Below the pieces are notes generated by a model. It did no database searches and was not told the DNA's origin. It saw only the letters and a list, made by a program, of their open reading frames with translations. Shown here one piece after another: positions 8,361 through 16,769 of a stretch of 64,000 bases of DNA. The DNA comes from JADJYF01 sp965278995 (GTDB lineage: Bacteria; Pseudomonadota; Gammaproteobacteria; Ga0077536), in contig OZ257136.1 of assembly GCA_965278995.1 (NCBI GenBank), forward strand, positions 1,798,001 through 1,862,000. The letters run 5' to 3'. Positions within the stretch are counted from its first letter, which is position 1, and each line of letters starts with the position of its first letter. Made by a program: the position numbers and the translations under genes.

Positions 8361-9213
8361 GCGCGCGTGCTCGATAATGTTCGCCGTCGTGTTGCCGGCT
8401 CTGGTTTGCGTTCTGTCGACGCCGGCCATCGCTGCCGAGCGCATCGTCTCCATTGGCGGTTCTGTCACCGAGATTCTGTTTGCGCTCGGCGCAGGCGATC
8501 AGCTCGTTGCGGTGGATGCCACCAGCATTTACCCACCTGCAGCGGATGCGCTTCCCGACGTCGGCTATCTACGTGCGCTGGCGCCGGAACCGATACTCGC
8601 GCTGAAGCCCGATCTGGTGCTGTGCGAAGCCGACGCCGGTCCACCGGAAACGCTCGCGCAGCTGCACGCTGCCGGCACCGCCACGGTCATGATCCCGGAT
8701 GAACCCAGCGCTGCTGGCGTCGCGGCAAAAATCCGCGCTGTCGCTGAAACAATCGGGCGTAGCGCGGCCGGGGAAGAACTCGTTGCCTCGCTCGAGCGCG
8801 ATCTGAGTGCAACTGCCGCAAGTATCCCGCGCGTCGACGGCAAGCAACCGCGGGTGCTGTTCGTGCTTCAGTTCGATGAAGGCTCCGTGATGGCCGCCGG
8901 GCGCGGGACATCGGCTGATGCGATCATCACACTGGCTGGCGGAATCAATGCTGCCGCGGCGTTCAACGGTTATAAAGCGATGAACGGTGAAGCGCTGCTG
9001 GCGACTGCCCCGGACTACATTTTGACCATGGAGCGCGCCATCGCCGGGCTGGGCTCACACGATGCTGTGCTCGCGCTGCCGGCGGTCAGACTGACACCAG
9101 CCGCCAAAGCGGGCCGCCTGGTTGTCATGGACGGCTTGTTGCTGCTTGGCTTTGGTCCGCGCCTCGGTCTTGCCACGCGACAGCTTGCTGACGCTATTTA
9201 CGCTACTGACTGA
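8353..9213 (+). CDS. hmuT: Hemin ABC transporter periplasmic binding protein
   Basis: 286-residue periplasmic solute-binding protein of the helical-backbone class (HmuT/BtuF type). A signal peptide ends at TPAIAA; RIVSIGGSVTEILFALGAG opens the mature protein as in HmuT homologues, and LALKPDLVLCEADAGPP, AAGRGTSADAIITLAGG and APDYILTM follow the family pattern. The heme specificity rests on these family motifs plus the hugZ neighbour. ATG 8353 overlaps the hugZ stop, implying translational coupling. It would deliver heme entering through the TonB receptor to HmuUV. Confidence 0.88.
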   Translation: MRERACSIMFAVVLPALVCVLSTPAIAAERIVSIGGSVTEILFALGAGDQLVAVDATSIYPPAADALPDVGYLRALAPEPILALKPDLVLCEADAGPPETLAQLHAAGTATVMIPDEPSAAGVAAKIRAVAETIGRSAAGEELVASLERDLSATAASIPRVDGKQPRVLFVLQFDEGSVMAAGRGTSADAIITLAGGINAAAAFNGYKAMNGEALLATAPDYILTMERAIAGLGSHDAVLALPAVRLTPAAKAGRLVVMDGLLLLGFGPRLGLATRQLADAIYATD

Positions 9214-9235
9214 AACACGCCCGGTACACAGTGGC

Positions 9236-10291
9236 GTGATCACGCACGAACTGTTCTCGCCACGCGCGCGTGTCATCTCCGCCTGCCTGACAACCACCGT
9301 AGTCGCTGCACTGATCAATCTGGCGTGGGGACCTGTCGCCGTTCCACTGGCCGATGTGATCGCGATTCTGAGTTCCGGAAGCAGCGCGTCTGGCACCCTT
9401 TCAGCGAGTGTAGTGCTCGATCTGCGCGGCCCGCGCGTCCTACTGGGCGCATTGGTCGGCGCGACTCTGGCGGTCGCCGGCGCCGCATTTCAAGGATTGT
9501 TTCGCAATCCGCTCGCCGATCCCAGTCTGCTCGGCATCTCGGCCGGCGCTGCCACCGGCGCAGTCGCGTTTATCGTCCTCGGGCGCGCGCTTGTGCCCGT
9601 AGAATTGGGATCAACCAACTGGTCAATTTATGGACTGCCGATAGCCGCCAGCCTTGGCGCAGTACTGGCGGCTGCCCTGCTCTATCTGCTCGGGCGGCGA
9701 GCGGGTGCGCTGGATGTCGCGACCTTGCTGCTGTCAGGAATTGCCATCAACGCGTTGTGCTCGGCGCTATCGGGGCTATTGATTTTTACCAGCGATGAGC
9801 AGGAGCTCCGTGAGCTCACGTTCTGGTCACTCGGTTCCTTGTCGCGCGCGCATTGGTCGACTCTACTTCCAGCACTACCGCTGCTGGTGGCCGCCATGAG
9901 TGGCTTGTTTGCCTTGGCTGGCGCAGTTAACGCTCTCGCTCTCGGAGAGGCAGCCGCCGCACATCTCGGTTTTCGAGTCGAACGCCTGAAAGGTGTGCTC
10001 GTTCTCGCCACCGCTGTCGCCGTCGGTACAGCGGTGGCACTGACCGGCGTGATTGCGTTCATTGGTTTGATCGTTCCGCATGCAGTCCGAAGTCTCATCG
10101 GAGCCGACAATCGCTATGTATTCGCCGCCTGCGCTGGTGCTGGTGCTACGCTGATGCTGCTCGCCGATCTCCTTGCGCGCAGCGTTGCCATGCCGGCGGA
10201 GATGCCGATAGGCATTTTGACCAGTTTGCTCGGCGGCCCGTTTTTTCTGTGGTTGATGCTGTATCGGCGCAGCGTCCTGGCGATGCCATGA
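9236..10291 (+). CDS. hmuU: Hemin ABC transporter permease (FecCD/BtuC family)
   Basis: 351-residue inner-membrane permease with about nine to ten hydrophobic helices. Family landmarks are LRGPRVLLGALVGATLAVAG, FRNPLADPSLLGISAGA, FWSLGSLSRAHW and GVIAFIGLIVPHAVR. The GTG at 9236 is chosen because it starts 22 bases after hmuT and just before the first helix. A longer frame back to 9122 would overlap hmuT heavily; the start is uncertain. It pairs with HmuV, with which it overlaps by an ATGA. Confidence 0.88.
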   Translation: MITHELFSPRARVISACLTTTVVAALINLAWGPVAVPLADVIAILSSGSSASGTLSASVVLDLRGPRVLLGALVGATLAVAGAAFQGLFRNPLADPSLLGISAGAATGAVAFIVLGRALVPVELGSTNWSIYGLPIAASLGAVLAAALLYLLGRRAGALDVATLLLSGIAINALCSALSGLLIFTSDEQELRELTFWSLGSLSRAHWSTLLPALPLLVAAMSGLFALAGAVNALALGEAAAAHLGFRVERLKGVLVLATAVAVGTAVALTGVIAFIGLIVPHAVRSLIGADNRYVFAACAGAGATLMLLADLLARSVAMPAEMPIGILTSLLGGPFFLWLMLYRRSVLAMP

Positions 10292-11100
10292 TAACGACCA
10301 CGGCCGTCACCTATCGCGTCGGTCATCGAGCCTTGGTCGACGACTGCACCGTGGATTTCGCAAGCGGCGGTGTGACCGTCGTACTCGGACCGAATGGTGC
10401 CGGTAAATCGACCTTATTGCGGCTGCTTGCCGGCGACCTGTCGGCAACCGCCGGCGGTATTGCGCTGGCCGGTCGCCCACTCAGCGAATGGCCGCTGGCT
10501 GCGATCGCCAGGTTCCGCGCTGTCGTCACCCAGTTCAACCAGATTGCCTTTCCCTTCACCGTCGCCGAAGTTGTCGCACTCGGCCGACTGCCCCATCGTG
10601 CTCAAACAACGGCTGCAGCGGACGCCGCTGCGGTAAGCAACGCCCTGCATTGCATGGGAGTCGCGGAACTGGCCGCACGCAGCTACCCGACACTGTCCGG
10701 CGGTGAACAACAACGGGTTGCCATTGCGCGTGCACTGGCGCAGCTGGATGTGCGCAATATCGCTGCCGGGCAAACGCGCTATTTCCTGCTCGATGAACCG
10801 ACGGCCAGCCTCGATCTGGCTCATCAGCACACCCTCATGCGTCAGCTGCAGGAAATCGCGCGCGCGGGCTGCGCGGTGATCGCGGTTCTGCATGACATCA
10901 ATCTCGCGCTCACCTACGCCGACAAGGTGGTAGTGATGGACAACGGTCGTATCGTGGCGGCGGGCATTACGGCCGAAACGTTGACTGTCGAGTGCATCGA
11001 GCGCGTATTTCGAGTGGCGACCCGACGCGTTACGACCGGCCCCGGCTGCGAAACCCTAATTTTCGGTGGCGCTGTCTGCGCTCCGCCGAGACTGTCATGA
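10288..11100 (+). CDS. hmuV: Hemin ABC transporter ATP-binding protein
   Basis: 270-residue ATPase of the FecE/BtuD/HmuV type. Walker A GPNGAGKST is at about residue 35, the signature LSGGEQQR near 138, Walker B FLLDEPTASLDL near 168 and the H-loop LHDINLAL near 205. The start overlaps the hmuU stop (ATGA), which fixes the start codon. It energises heme import across the inner membrane with HmuT and HmuU. Confidence 0.93.
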   Translation: MITTTAVTYRVGHRALVDDCTVDFASGGVTVVLGPNGAGKSTLLRLLAGDLSATAGGIALAGRPLSEWPLAAIARFRAVVTQFNQIAFPFTVAEVVALGRLPHRAQTTAAADAAAVSNALHCMGVAELAARSYPTLSGGEQQRVAIARALAQLDVRNIAAGQTRYFLLDEPTASLDLAHQHTLMRQLQEIARAGCAVIAVLHDINLALTYADKVVVMDNGRIVAAGITAETLTVECIERVFRVATRRVTTGPGCETLIFGGAVCAPPRLS

Positions 11101-11170
11101 ACATCGTGCGTGCTAACATCCACCGCACTACTCGGAATAATCAGCCTTTTCTCCATTGTGGATTGTATCG

Positions 11171-11719
11171 ATGACCATGTCAGGCCCGTCGGTGTTCGAC
11201 TTCACACCACGAACGACCGTCATCCGGACCGTCGCCGCGAGTTGGGGCGCAGGCGGCTTCATTGCGATATTGATCCTCGCGCTGCAGAAGCTTACTCCCG
11301 TCGCGCTGGATGCCCTGCGCCACGAACTGACGACGACGCACTGGCTGGTGCTGGTCTCGAACAGCATATTCATGGCGTACAGCGAAGGTTATCGGGGATT
11401 CCAGTGCGCTTATTCGCCGCGACTCGCGGCACGCGCACTGTGGCTGTATCGCCATGCCGACTGGCGGCAATGTCTGGTGGCGCCGCTGTTGTGCATGGGT
11501 TTCTTGCAGGCGCCGCGGCGACGCATGATCAGTGCGTGGGTCCTGACCGCGATGATCACCGTGCTCGTGATCGTCTTTCGAAGTCTGCCGCAACCGTGGC
11601 GCGGGATCCTCGACGCTGGCGTTATCGTCGGGCTGGGCTGGGGCCTGCTGGCGACATTGGCAGCGTGCGTGCAGGCGATGCTCAAACCAGGCTCAACGGT
11701 CGATCCTGAAGTCTGCTGA
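11171..11719 (+). CDS. Uncharacterised membrane protein, paralogue of the 3084-3614 protein
   Basis: 182-residue protein with three to four membrane segments. It shares EGYRGFQCAYSPRLAARA, LCMGFLQAPRRR, LPQPWRGILDAGV and the acidic VDPE ending with the gene at 3084. ATG 11171 is preferred to an in-frame TTG at 11156. It lies 70 bases after hmuV in the same direction and may be the last gene of the heme operon. Two copies flank the hmuR/hmuTUV block, which suggests duplication within the locus. No function can be assigned. Confidence 0.72.
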   Translation: MTMSGPSVFDFTPRTTVIRTVAASWGAGGFIAILILALQKLTPVALDALRHELTTTHWLVLVSNSIFMAYSEGYRGFQCAYSPRLAARALWLYRHADWRQCLVAPLLCMGFLQAPRRRMISAWVLTAMITVLVIVFRSLPQPWRGILDAGVIVGLGWGLLATLAACVQAMLKPGSTVDPEVC

Positions 11720-11805
11720 GACCCGCTCAGGCACGCCCAATCGGCAGCCCGCAGACCTGCCTATTGCGCAAAACACGGCGCGCCCTTACATTCGCTAGTC
11801 TACGT

Positions 11806-11990
11806 ACAGGTGCCGTCGACTAGCGTAAGTCACGGTGAAACGAGAAGACGGTGCGCTGCCACGCAGCAATCCCGTCACTGCCCCCGCAACGGTAAGTGGG
11901 TGCGCTGCTGATACTGCCACTGTGCTTCGCACGGGAAGGCCAGCAAGCGCGCGCAAGCACCCCACGAGTCCGGAGACCGGCCTGTGCGCT
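11806..11990 (+). ncRNA. Cobalamin (B12) riboswitch
   Basis: The 307-base leader before btuB contains the cobalamin riboswitch signature. It includes the 3' B12 box AGTCCGGAGACCGGCC at 11967-11982, the conserved core CTGCCCCCGCAACGGTAA at about 11878-11895, the GGGAAGGC element near 11933, and an opening GGTGCC near 11809. Boundaries are approximate. In other bacteria this RNA binds adenosyl- or other cobalamin and shuts off expression of transport genes. Confidence 0.95.
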
Positions 11991-12003
11991 GTTGTTTCGT
12001 CAT

Positions 12004-12018
12004 GTCGCGGAGGGCGAC
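12004..12018 (+). promoter_or_regulatory. Shine-Dalgarno hairpin, likely expression platform
   Basis: GTCGC-GGAGG-GCGAC forms a 5-bp stem that displays the ribosome binding site GGAGG in its loop, nine bases before the btuB start at 12027. It lies just after the riboswitch aptamer, so it is a plausible translational control element. It is short, and the actual switching partner is not resolved by eye. Confidence 0.5.
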
Positions 12019-12026
12019 TGTTGAGC

Positions 12027-14216
12027 ATGCGCACGCGCGTCCTCACTCTATTGTCTTTTTTCGTTCACCGGACCGGTAACGGGCGGCCACGCCGGCCCGT
12101 TGTCCTTGCTCTGGTTCCCGTTCTCGCCATCGTTGCTGCTTCGGTTGCGTCACCACAAATGGCGCTCGGCGCGTCGGCGCTCGAAATGGATGAGTTGATC
12201 GTAACCGGCGTTCGTGAGCAGCGCCTGTTGCTGGCGCCTCGCAGCATCGCGGTGATTACGGCGGACGATATCGCGCGCAGCGCTTCCAGCAATCTCGTCG
12301 ACTTGCTGGCGAAGGAAGCGAACGTCAATCTGCGCAGTTTTTTCGGCAACGACAAATTCGCCGGTGTCGATATCCGCGGCATGGGCGATACCTTTTCGAG
12401 CAACGTCCTTGTGCTGATCGACGGCGTACGCATCAACGCAGTTGATTTGAGCGGTGCAGATTTTTCCAGCATTCCGCTCGACCAGATTGAGCGCGTCGAG
12501 GTCATCCGCGGCGCCAATGCCGTTCGCTACGGTAACGGCGCTGTCGGCGGTGTGATCAATATCCGCACGCGACGCCCGTTGCCGGGGACTCATGCGCAGT
12601 CGCGACTCACTGCCGGCAGCTTTGACAACCACGGCGGCGCGCTGTCGGCCAGCACCGGAATCCGCGGCCTCGAACTGGACCTGCGCAGCTCACTAAACGA
12701 CAGCGACGGCTACCGTGATAACGGCCAGTTCTACAAGAAGGACGGCGCTTTCGGTCTGCGTTTTCGTGGATTGAGCTGGTTGGATGCCTATGTCCGCGCC
12801 GAACTGCATCAGGATCGTTACGGTATTGCAGGCCAGATCAGCGGTACCGCATTCAGACGTTCATCGAAAGCCCGCCAGGCCACTGCTACACCAGACGATC
12901 ATGGCGAAACCATGGATCGACGTTACCGTGCCGGGCTAAATGTCGACGGCGGACGTTTCGGTCGCTACAGCGGTCTTGCCGCTTATCGCGCTCGTACCAA
13001 CCCGTACGTCATCGGCTTCACATCGTTGCTCAGCATCCGCGAACAGGAAAGCACGATTGAATCTGTGACGCGCGACTATCAGGGGACCTACACGCTTCCA
13101 CTCACGCTGCTCGGGAACAATCACGAACTGGTGTTCGGCTACGAAGATCTGAACGCCGATTACGAGCGTCGCGAAAACGGCCGCGGTTACCTCGATCGCA
13201 GCCGCAGTTTGAATGGGGCTATCCGCGATCGTTCCGGCTTCGTCAGTTCGCGCTGGTCGCTGCCACATGCGTTCGCGCTCGATCTCGGTTATCGCCGCGA
13301 TCAATTCGCGGTGCGGCGGCACGAGGAACGCCTGCAGCGTGTGTGCGACACCGTATTTATCGATACGGTCGTCAACACGACCGTGTTCGTCGAAGTCGCG
13401 CCCGGTGTATTCGTCCCGATAGCCGTGCCCGTTACGGTCTCGCTGCCAGTGGAAAGCAACTGCCGCGGAGAACTCCTGGTTGCCACCGGCCAGCGCGAAA
13501 CCTGGCGCAATTCAGCCTGGGAAGCCGGCCTGAGCTGGCAACCGACGAACTGGAGCAACATTTATGTCAGCCATCACCGGAGTTTTCGCAATCCGAATGT
13601 CGATGAGCTGACGCTGGCTACCGGCGACCTGGCGCCACAACGCGGCAAGCACTGGGAAATCGGCCTTCGCATGCAACCCACCGAGCGCTTCGAAGCGGCA
13701 TTGTCGTTGTTTCACATGCGCGTGGCCGACGAAATATTCTTCGGTTACGACCCGGTCATGCGCCGCGAAGTGAACCGCAATCTCGATCAGGGGACGACCC
13801 GTATGGGCACCGAGATCGAATTGAAGTATGACTTCACGGCCGTGCTTTCCGGTTGGACCAACCTGAGCTACATCGACGCCCGCATCGTCGGTGACGATAC
13901 CTTCATTCCGCTCGTTGCACGCGACAAGATTGCCGCTGGTATCGAGTGGGAACCACTTGCTGGATTAAGTTTTTCGGCCTCGTGTACGCATGTCGGTCGT
14001 CGTTTCGACGGTAACGATTTCGATAATCGCAGTTTCGATCACCTCGACGCCTACCATGTCGTCGACGCCAAACTACGTTGGCGTGCGCCACATTATTCTG
14101 TCGCCGCGAGTGTCAGCAATGTACTCGACGCCATCTATGCGACTGCCGGATACAGCGGCACGCTCTATCCCATGGCGCCGCGTTCATTCATGGTCGAACT
14201 CGCGTTCGACATCTGA
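12027..14216 (+). CDS. btuB: BtuB-type TonB-dependent cobalamin receptor
   Basis: 729-residue outer-membrane receptor. The N-terminus is long and basic before a hydrophobic signal (about residues 24-45). A TonB-box-like EMDELIVTGV follows, then a plug with VDLLAKEANVNLR, VDIRGMGDTFSSNVLVLIDG and IERVEVIRGANAVRYGNGAVGG. A beta barrel of about 560 residues ends in SFMVELAFDI, so the usual terminal aromatic residue is replaced by isoleucine. The upstream frame is riboswitch RNA, so ATG 12027 is the start. Cobalamin specificity comes from the riboswitch; the plug alone says only TonB receptor. Confidence 0.88.
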   Translation: MRTRVLTLLSFFVHRTGNGRPRRPVVLALVPVLAIVAASVASPQMALGASALEMDELIVTGVREQRLLLAPRSIAVITADDIARSASSNLVDLLAKEANVNLRSFFGNDKFAGVDIRGMGDTFSSNVLVLIDGVRINAVDLSGADFSSIPLDQIERVEVIRGANAVRYGNGAVGGVINIRTRRPLPGTHAQSRLTAGSFDNHGGALSASTGIRGLELDLRSSLNDSDGYRDNGQFYKKDGAFGLRFRGLSWLDAYVRAELHQDRYGIAGQISGTAFRRSSKARQATATPDDHGETMDRRYRAGLNVDGGRFGRYSGLAAYRARTNPYVIGFTSLLSIREQESTIESVTRDYQGTYTLPLTLLGNNHELVFGYEDLNADYERRENGRGYLDRSRSLNGAIRDRSGFVSSRWSLPHAFALDLGYRRDQFAVRRHEERLQRVCDTVFIDTVVNTTVFVEVAPGVFVPIAVPVTVSLPVESNCRGELLVATGQRETWRNSAWEAGLSWQPTNWSNIYVSHHRSFRNPNVDELTLATGDLAPQRGKHWEIGLRMQPTERFEAALSLFHMRVADEIFFGYDPVMRREVNRNLDQGTTRMGTEIELKYDFTAVLSGWTNLSYIDARIVGDDTFIPLVARDKIAAGIEWEPLAGLSFSASCTHVGRRFDGNDFDNRSFDHLDAYHVVDAKLRWRAPHYSVAASVSNVLDAIYATAGYSGTLYPMAPRSFMVELAFDI

Positions 14217-14243
14217 GCGCTATTCCTCGTACAGGTACCTGTC

Positions 14244-15134
14244 ATGCGATTACTTTTCTCCCGCAACTTTACTGCTTTTACCAGCATTCTCGCACTCGCA
14301 GCGTTGGTCATTACAGCAGCACAAGCCGGTCCTTTCGCGCCTGCTGCCGGCCAACCCGGCAGCACCGCTGTGTCCAGTAACGATGCCAGCATCACGGCCT
14401 GGGCGACCGGCTATTCCGCCTACCAGGTTGGTGCCAACGTCGATACTACCTGGCAAACGCCGGGTCTGGCGCTGGGATCGGCCACTGGCGACAGTTTTGG
14501 CATTGTCGGTCTCGGCGACGCCGGCCGCATCACGCTCAGTTTTGCCGGTTCCATCTACAACGGTCCGGGTTGGGATTTCGCGGTTTTCGAAAACAGCTTC
14601 AGCGACACCTTTCTCGAACTTGCTTTCGTCGAAGTCTCCTCCAATGGCACGAGCTTTTTCCGCTTTCCGAGTTTCTCGTTGACGCCAGCTGCAGTGGGCG
14701 CTTTTGGAACGATGGATCCGACCAACATCGACGGCCTTGCCGGCAAATACCGCCAGGGATTCGGAACCGCTTTCGATCTGGATATTTTTCGTACCACGCC
14801 AGGGATCGACATCAATGACATTCGATTTGTACGCATCGTCGATATCGTCGGTAACGGGTCGAGCGTCGACAACTGGCCGACCAACCTCGGCGGTCCGCAT
14901 CCGATCTATGACCCTTATCCAACTATTGGCAGCGCCGGCTTCGATCTCGATGCGGTAGCCGTGCGTTATCTCGATGCCGACCCGCCGCCCGTCGATGTGT
15001 CATCGAAGCAGGTGCCGATACCAGCTACGTTCGCGCTATTACTTGCCGGTGCGCTTGGCATGGCCGGTGCGCGTCGATTGGAAAGGAAATCAATGTCTCC
15101 CGATTTCATTCACTACAACAGGAACCACCTATGA
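14244..15134 (+). CDS. B12-regulated PEP-CTERM-like surface protein
   Basis: 296-residue exported protein with a signal peptide (residues 1-28, ending AQAG). The beta-rich body contains ASITAWATGYSAYQVG, GGRITLSF-like and GWDFAVFENSF segments and a late AGFDLDAVAVRYL, a pattern I associate with cell surface proteins next to BtuB receptors. The tail VPIPATFALLLAGALGMAGARRLE is a PEP-CTERM-like anchor followed by about 17 extra residues. A perfect 12-bp palindrome, ACAGGTACCTGT (14231-14242), touches the start region. The 3' end overlaps the next gene by ATGA, so both are co-translated behind btuB. A corrinoid-binding role is inferred. Confidence 0.78.
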   Translation: MRLLFSRNFTAFTSILALAALVITAAQAGPFAPAAGQPGSTAVSSNDASITAWATGYSAYQVGANVDTTWQTPGLALGSATGDSFGIVGLGDAGRITLSFAGSIYNGPGWDFAVFENSFSDTFLELAFVEVSSNGTSFFRFPSFSLTPAAVGAFGTMDPTNIDGLAGKYRQGFGTAFDLDIFRTTPGIDINDIRFVRIVDIVGNGSSVDNWPTNLGGPHPIYDPYPTIGSAGFDLDAVAVRYLDADPPPVDVSSKQVPIPATFALLLAGALGMAGARRLERKSMSPDFIHYNRNHL

Positions 15135-15988
15135 AAGCGCTCCCCTTGATCACACTCGCGGCCTGGACCGGACTGGCGGCCGTCCCGGCAGCCCATGCAG
15201 CTCTTGTCAGCTTCGAAGACGTCGTCATGCCGAACGAGCAAAGCTATTCCGGTCCTGGCGGCGGACGCTACTGGTCCGGGCTGGTGCCGCCTGCCAATGG
15301 TCAGGTCGACAGTCAGTTCGTTTCGGGCAACGCATCATTTCCGAACACGAACAACGAGTGCTGCGGTGGCGCGACATTCTGGAGCGGCTTCGCCTATTCG
15401 AATACAACGGATACAACGACTGCTGGCTTCGGCAATCAGGTCAGCGCGTTCGCTGGTGGTGGCGCCGGAGGCAGCGCGAATTATGCAATCGCTTTCGCCG
15501 GTGCATTCAACCCGCTGCGTCTGTCTTTCGACAGCCCTACGACGCTGAAACGCGCAAATCTGACCAATACAACCTATGCCGCCTTGTCGATGCGCGATGG
15601 CGATTCTTTTGCCAAGCGTTTCGGCGGCGTCAGCGGCGATGATCCGGATTATCTGCTGTTGACGATCACCGGTAAGGACGCCAATGACGACGATACCGGA
15701 ACAGTGGACTTTTATCTGGCGGATTTTCGCTTCGCCGACAACGCCGACGACTACATACTCGACAGCTGGGCAGCAGTCGAACTGAGTACGCTGGGCGCGG
15801 TCACCGCTCTGGAGTTCACGATGACGACTACCGATGTCGGGCAGTTCGGGCCGAATACTCCGTTCTATTTCGCTATCGACAATATCGAGCCGGTTCCACT
15901 GCCGTCCGCCGTCTGGGTATTCGCGCCCGCACTTGGCTGGCTCGCTGCTGCCGGGAAGCGACGCAAGCACGGCGTTATTGTGCGCTGA
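15131..15988 (+). CDS. DUF4465-like protein with VPLPS-CTERM anchor, B12-regulated
   Basis: 285-residue exported protein. After a signal peptide (residues 1-22) it shows the DUF4465 pattern: FEDV, FWSGFAYSNTTDTTTAGFGNQ, NTTYAALSMRDGDSFAKRFGG, DDPDYLLLTITGKD, VDFYLADFRF, and FGPNTPFYFAIDN near the end. The tail VPLPSAVWVFAPALGWL plus KRRK is a VPLPA/PEP-CTERM-like anchor. DUF4465 proteins are, from memory, recurrent neighbours of BtuB receptors in Bacteroidetes, where they are lipoproteins; here the anchor is a C-terminal sorting signal. A cobalamin-capture role is inferred from the riboswitch operon. Confidence 0.85.
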   Translation: MKALPLITLAAWTGLAAVPAAHAALVSFEDVVMPNEQSYSGPGGGRYWSGLVPPANGQVDSQFVSGNASFPNTNNECCGGATFWSGFAYSNTTDTTTAGFGNQVSAFAGGGAGGSANYAIAFAGAFNPLRLSFDSPTTLKRANLTNTTYAALSMRDGDSFAKRFGGVSGDDPDYLLLTITGKDANDDDTGTVDFYLADFRFADNADDYILDSWAAVELSTLGAVTALEFTMTTTDVGQFGPNTPFYFAIDNIEPVPLPSAVWVFAPALGWLAAAGKRRKHGVIVR

Positions 15989-16000
15989 AGAACGCTGCTA

Positions 16001-16034
16001 AAAATTGCGACTTCGGCATTCGAGCCGAAGTCGC
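16001..16034 (-). terminator. Intrinsic terminator for the leftward metalloprotease operon
   Basis: A perfect 11-bp stem (GCGACTTCGGC / GCCGAAGTCGC, loop ATTCGA) at 16007-16034 lies between convergent genes. Read on the minus strand it is followed by AATTTTTA, a usable U-run. On the plus strand no U-run follows, so rightward termination is less certain. Confidence 0.8.
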
Positions 16035-16040
16035 TCGGTA

Positions 16041-16769
16041 TCATCGAATCGGCGACGCGCGCCGCCGCCGGTACAGCATCACAACAGCACTCATCGCCAT
16101 CCATGCCGGCGGCAATGGTATCGGCGAGATCGAACCATGCCCGCTGCCATAAACAGCGGTCAACGCGCTGATCATGTCCGGTGCGAGCGGGAACAAAGGC
16201 CCGTCGTAGGCCGACGGAAGCGTGCCTGGCAAAACGCCGTCATCGCTGTTGACGAAATGCCCCATGCCGAGCGCATGACCGAGTTCGTGTTGCGCGACGG
16301 CGTAAAACAGCGTCAATGACCACCCGGCACCGAAACGCTCAGCATTGAAGACAATATCTCCAGCCAGACCACTGGCTGTATCAAAAGGAAAATAGGCATA
16401 CGCGTTGGCGCCATCGATGTGCGCGACCTGGCCGATGCGGATGTCGGCCAGGCCGGTCGGATCATACTCACCGCTCTCCGGCAACGGACCGTTATCGCGC
16501 ACTTCACGGAAATGTATCGGCAGCACTGCCGCGTAGTCCCACAGCGCTGCCTCGAACGCTCCGCGAAGCGCATCGTTGGCAAGCGCTGAGCTGCCGCGTG
16601 CCGGTTGCAGGGCACCATCCAACAGGTTGTCGTAACTGTAGGTCAGCGTTATCGGACTGCCGATACCACCCGCTAGCGGCCACGCTGCGTACATCGGGTA
16701 GTAGCCGGCTGCATACACCACGGCAGGTGTGAAAAGGCTCAGAAGCAGGAATGTCTTAAGCCTGTGCAT
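16041..16769 (-). CDS. Matrixin-like zinc metalloprotease with VPLPA/PEP-CTERM-like tail
   Basis: 242-residue exported protein. A signal peptide (residues 1-20, ending VVYAA) precedes a metzincin-type domain with the complete zinc motif HELGHALGMGH at about residues 162-172, including the third histidine. The tail IPLPPAWMAMSAVVMLYRRRR is a C-terminal sorting signal. The start ATG 16769 overlaps the preceding gene by 14 bases, and this is the last gene of a four-gene Fur-controlled operon ending at the terminator near 16007. Degradation of hemoproteins at the cell surface to release heme is a plausible but unproven role. Confidence 0.85.
   Translation of the reverse strand: MHRLKTFLLLSLFTPAVVYAAGYYPMYAAWPLAGGIGSPITLTYSYDNLLDGALQPARGSSALANDALRGAFEAALWDYAAVLPIHFREVRDNGPLPESGEYDPTGLADIRIGQVAHIDGANAYAYFPFDTASGLAGDIVFNAERFGAGWSLTLFYAVAQHELGHALGMGHFVNSDDGVLPGTLPSAYDGPLFPLAPDMISALTAVYGSGHGSISPIPLPPAWMAMSAVVMLYRRRRASPIR

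Noticed and set aside
11835..12026. Longer BtuB reading frame starting at 11835
   Set aside because: The first 64 codons are cobalamin riboswitch RNA, so the protein start is at 12027.
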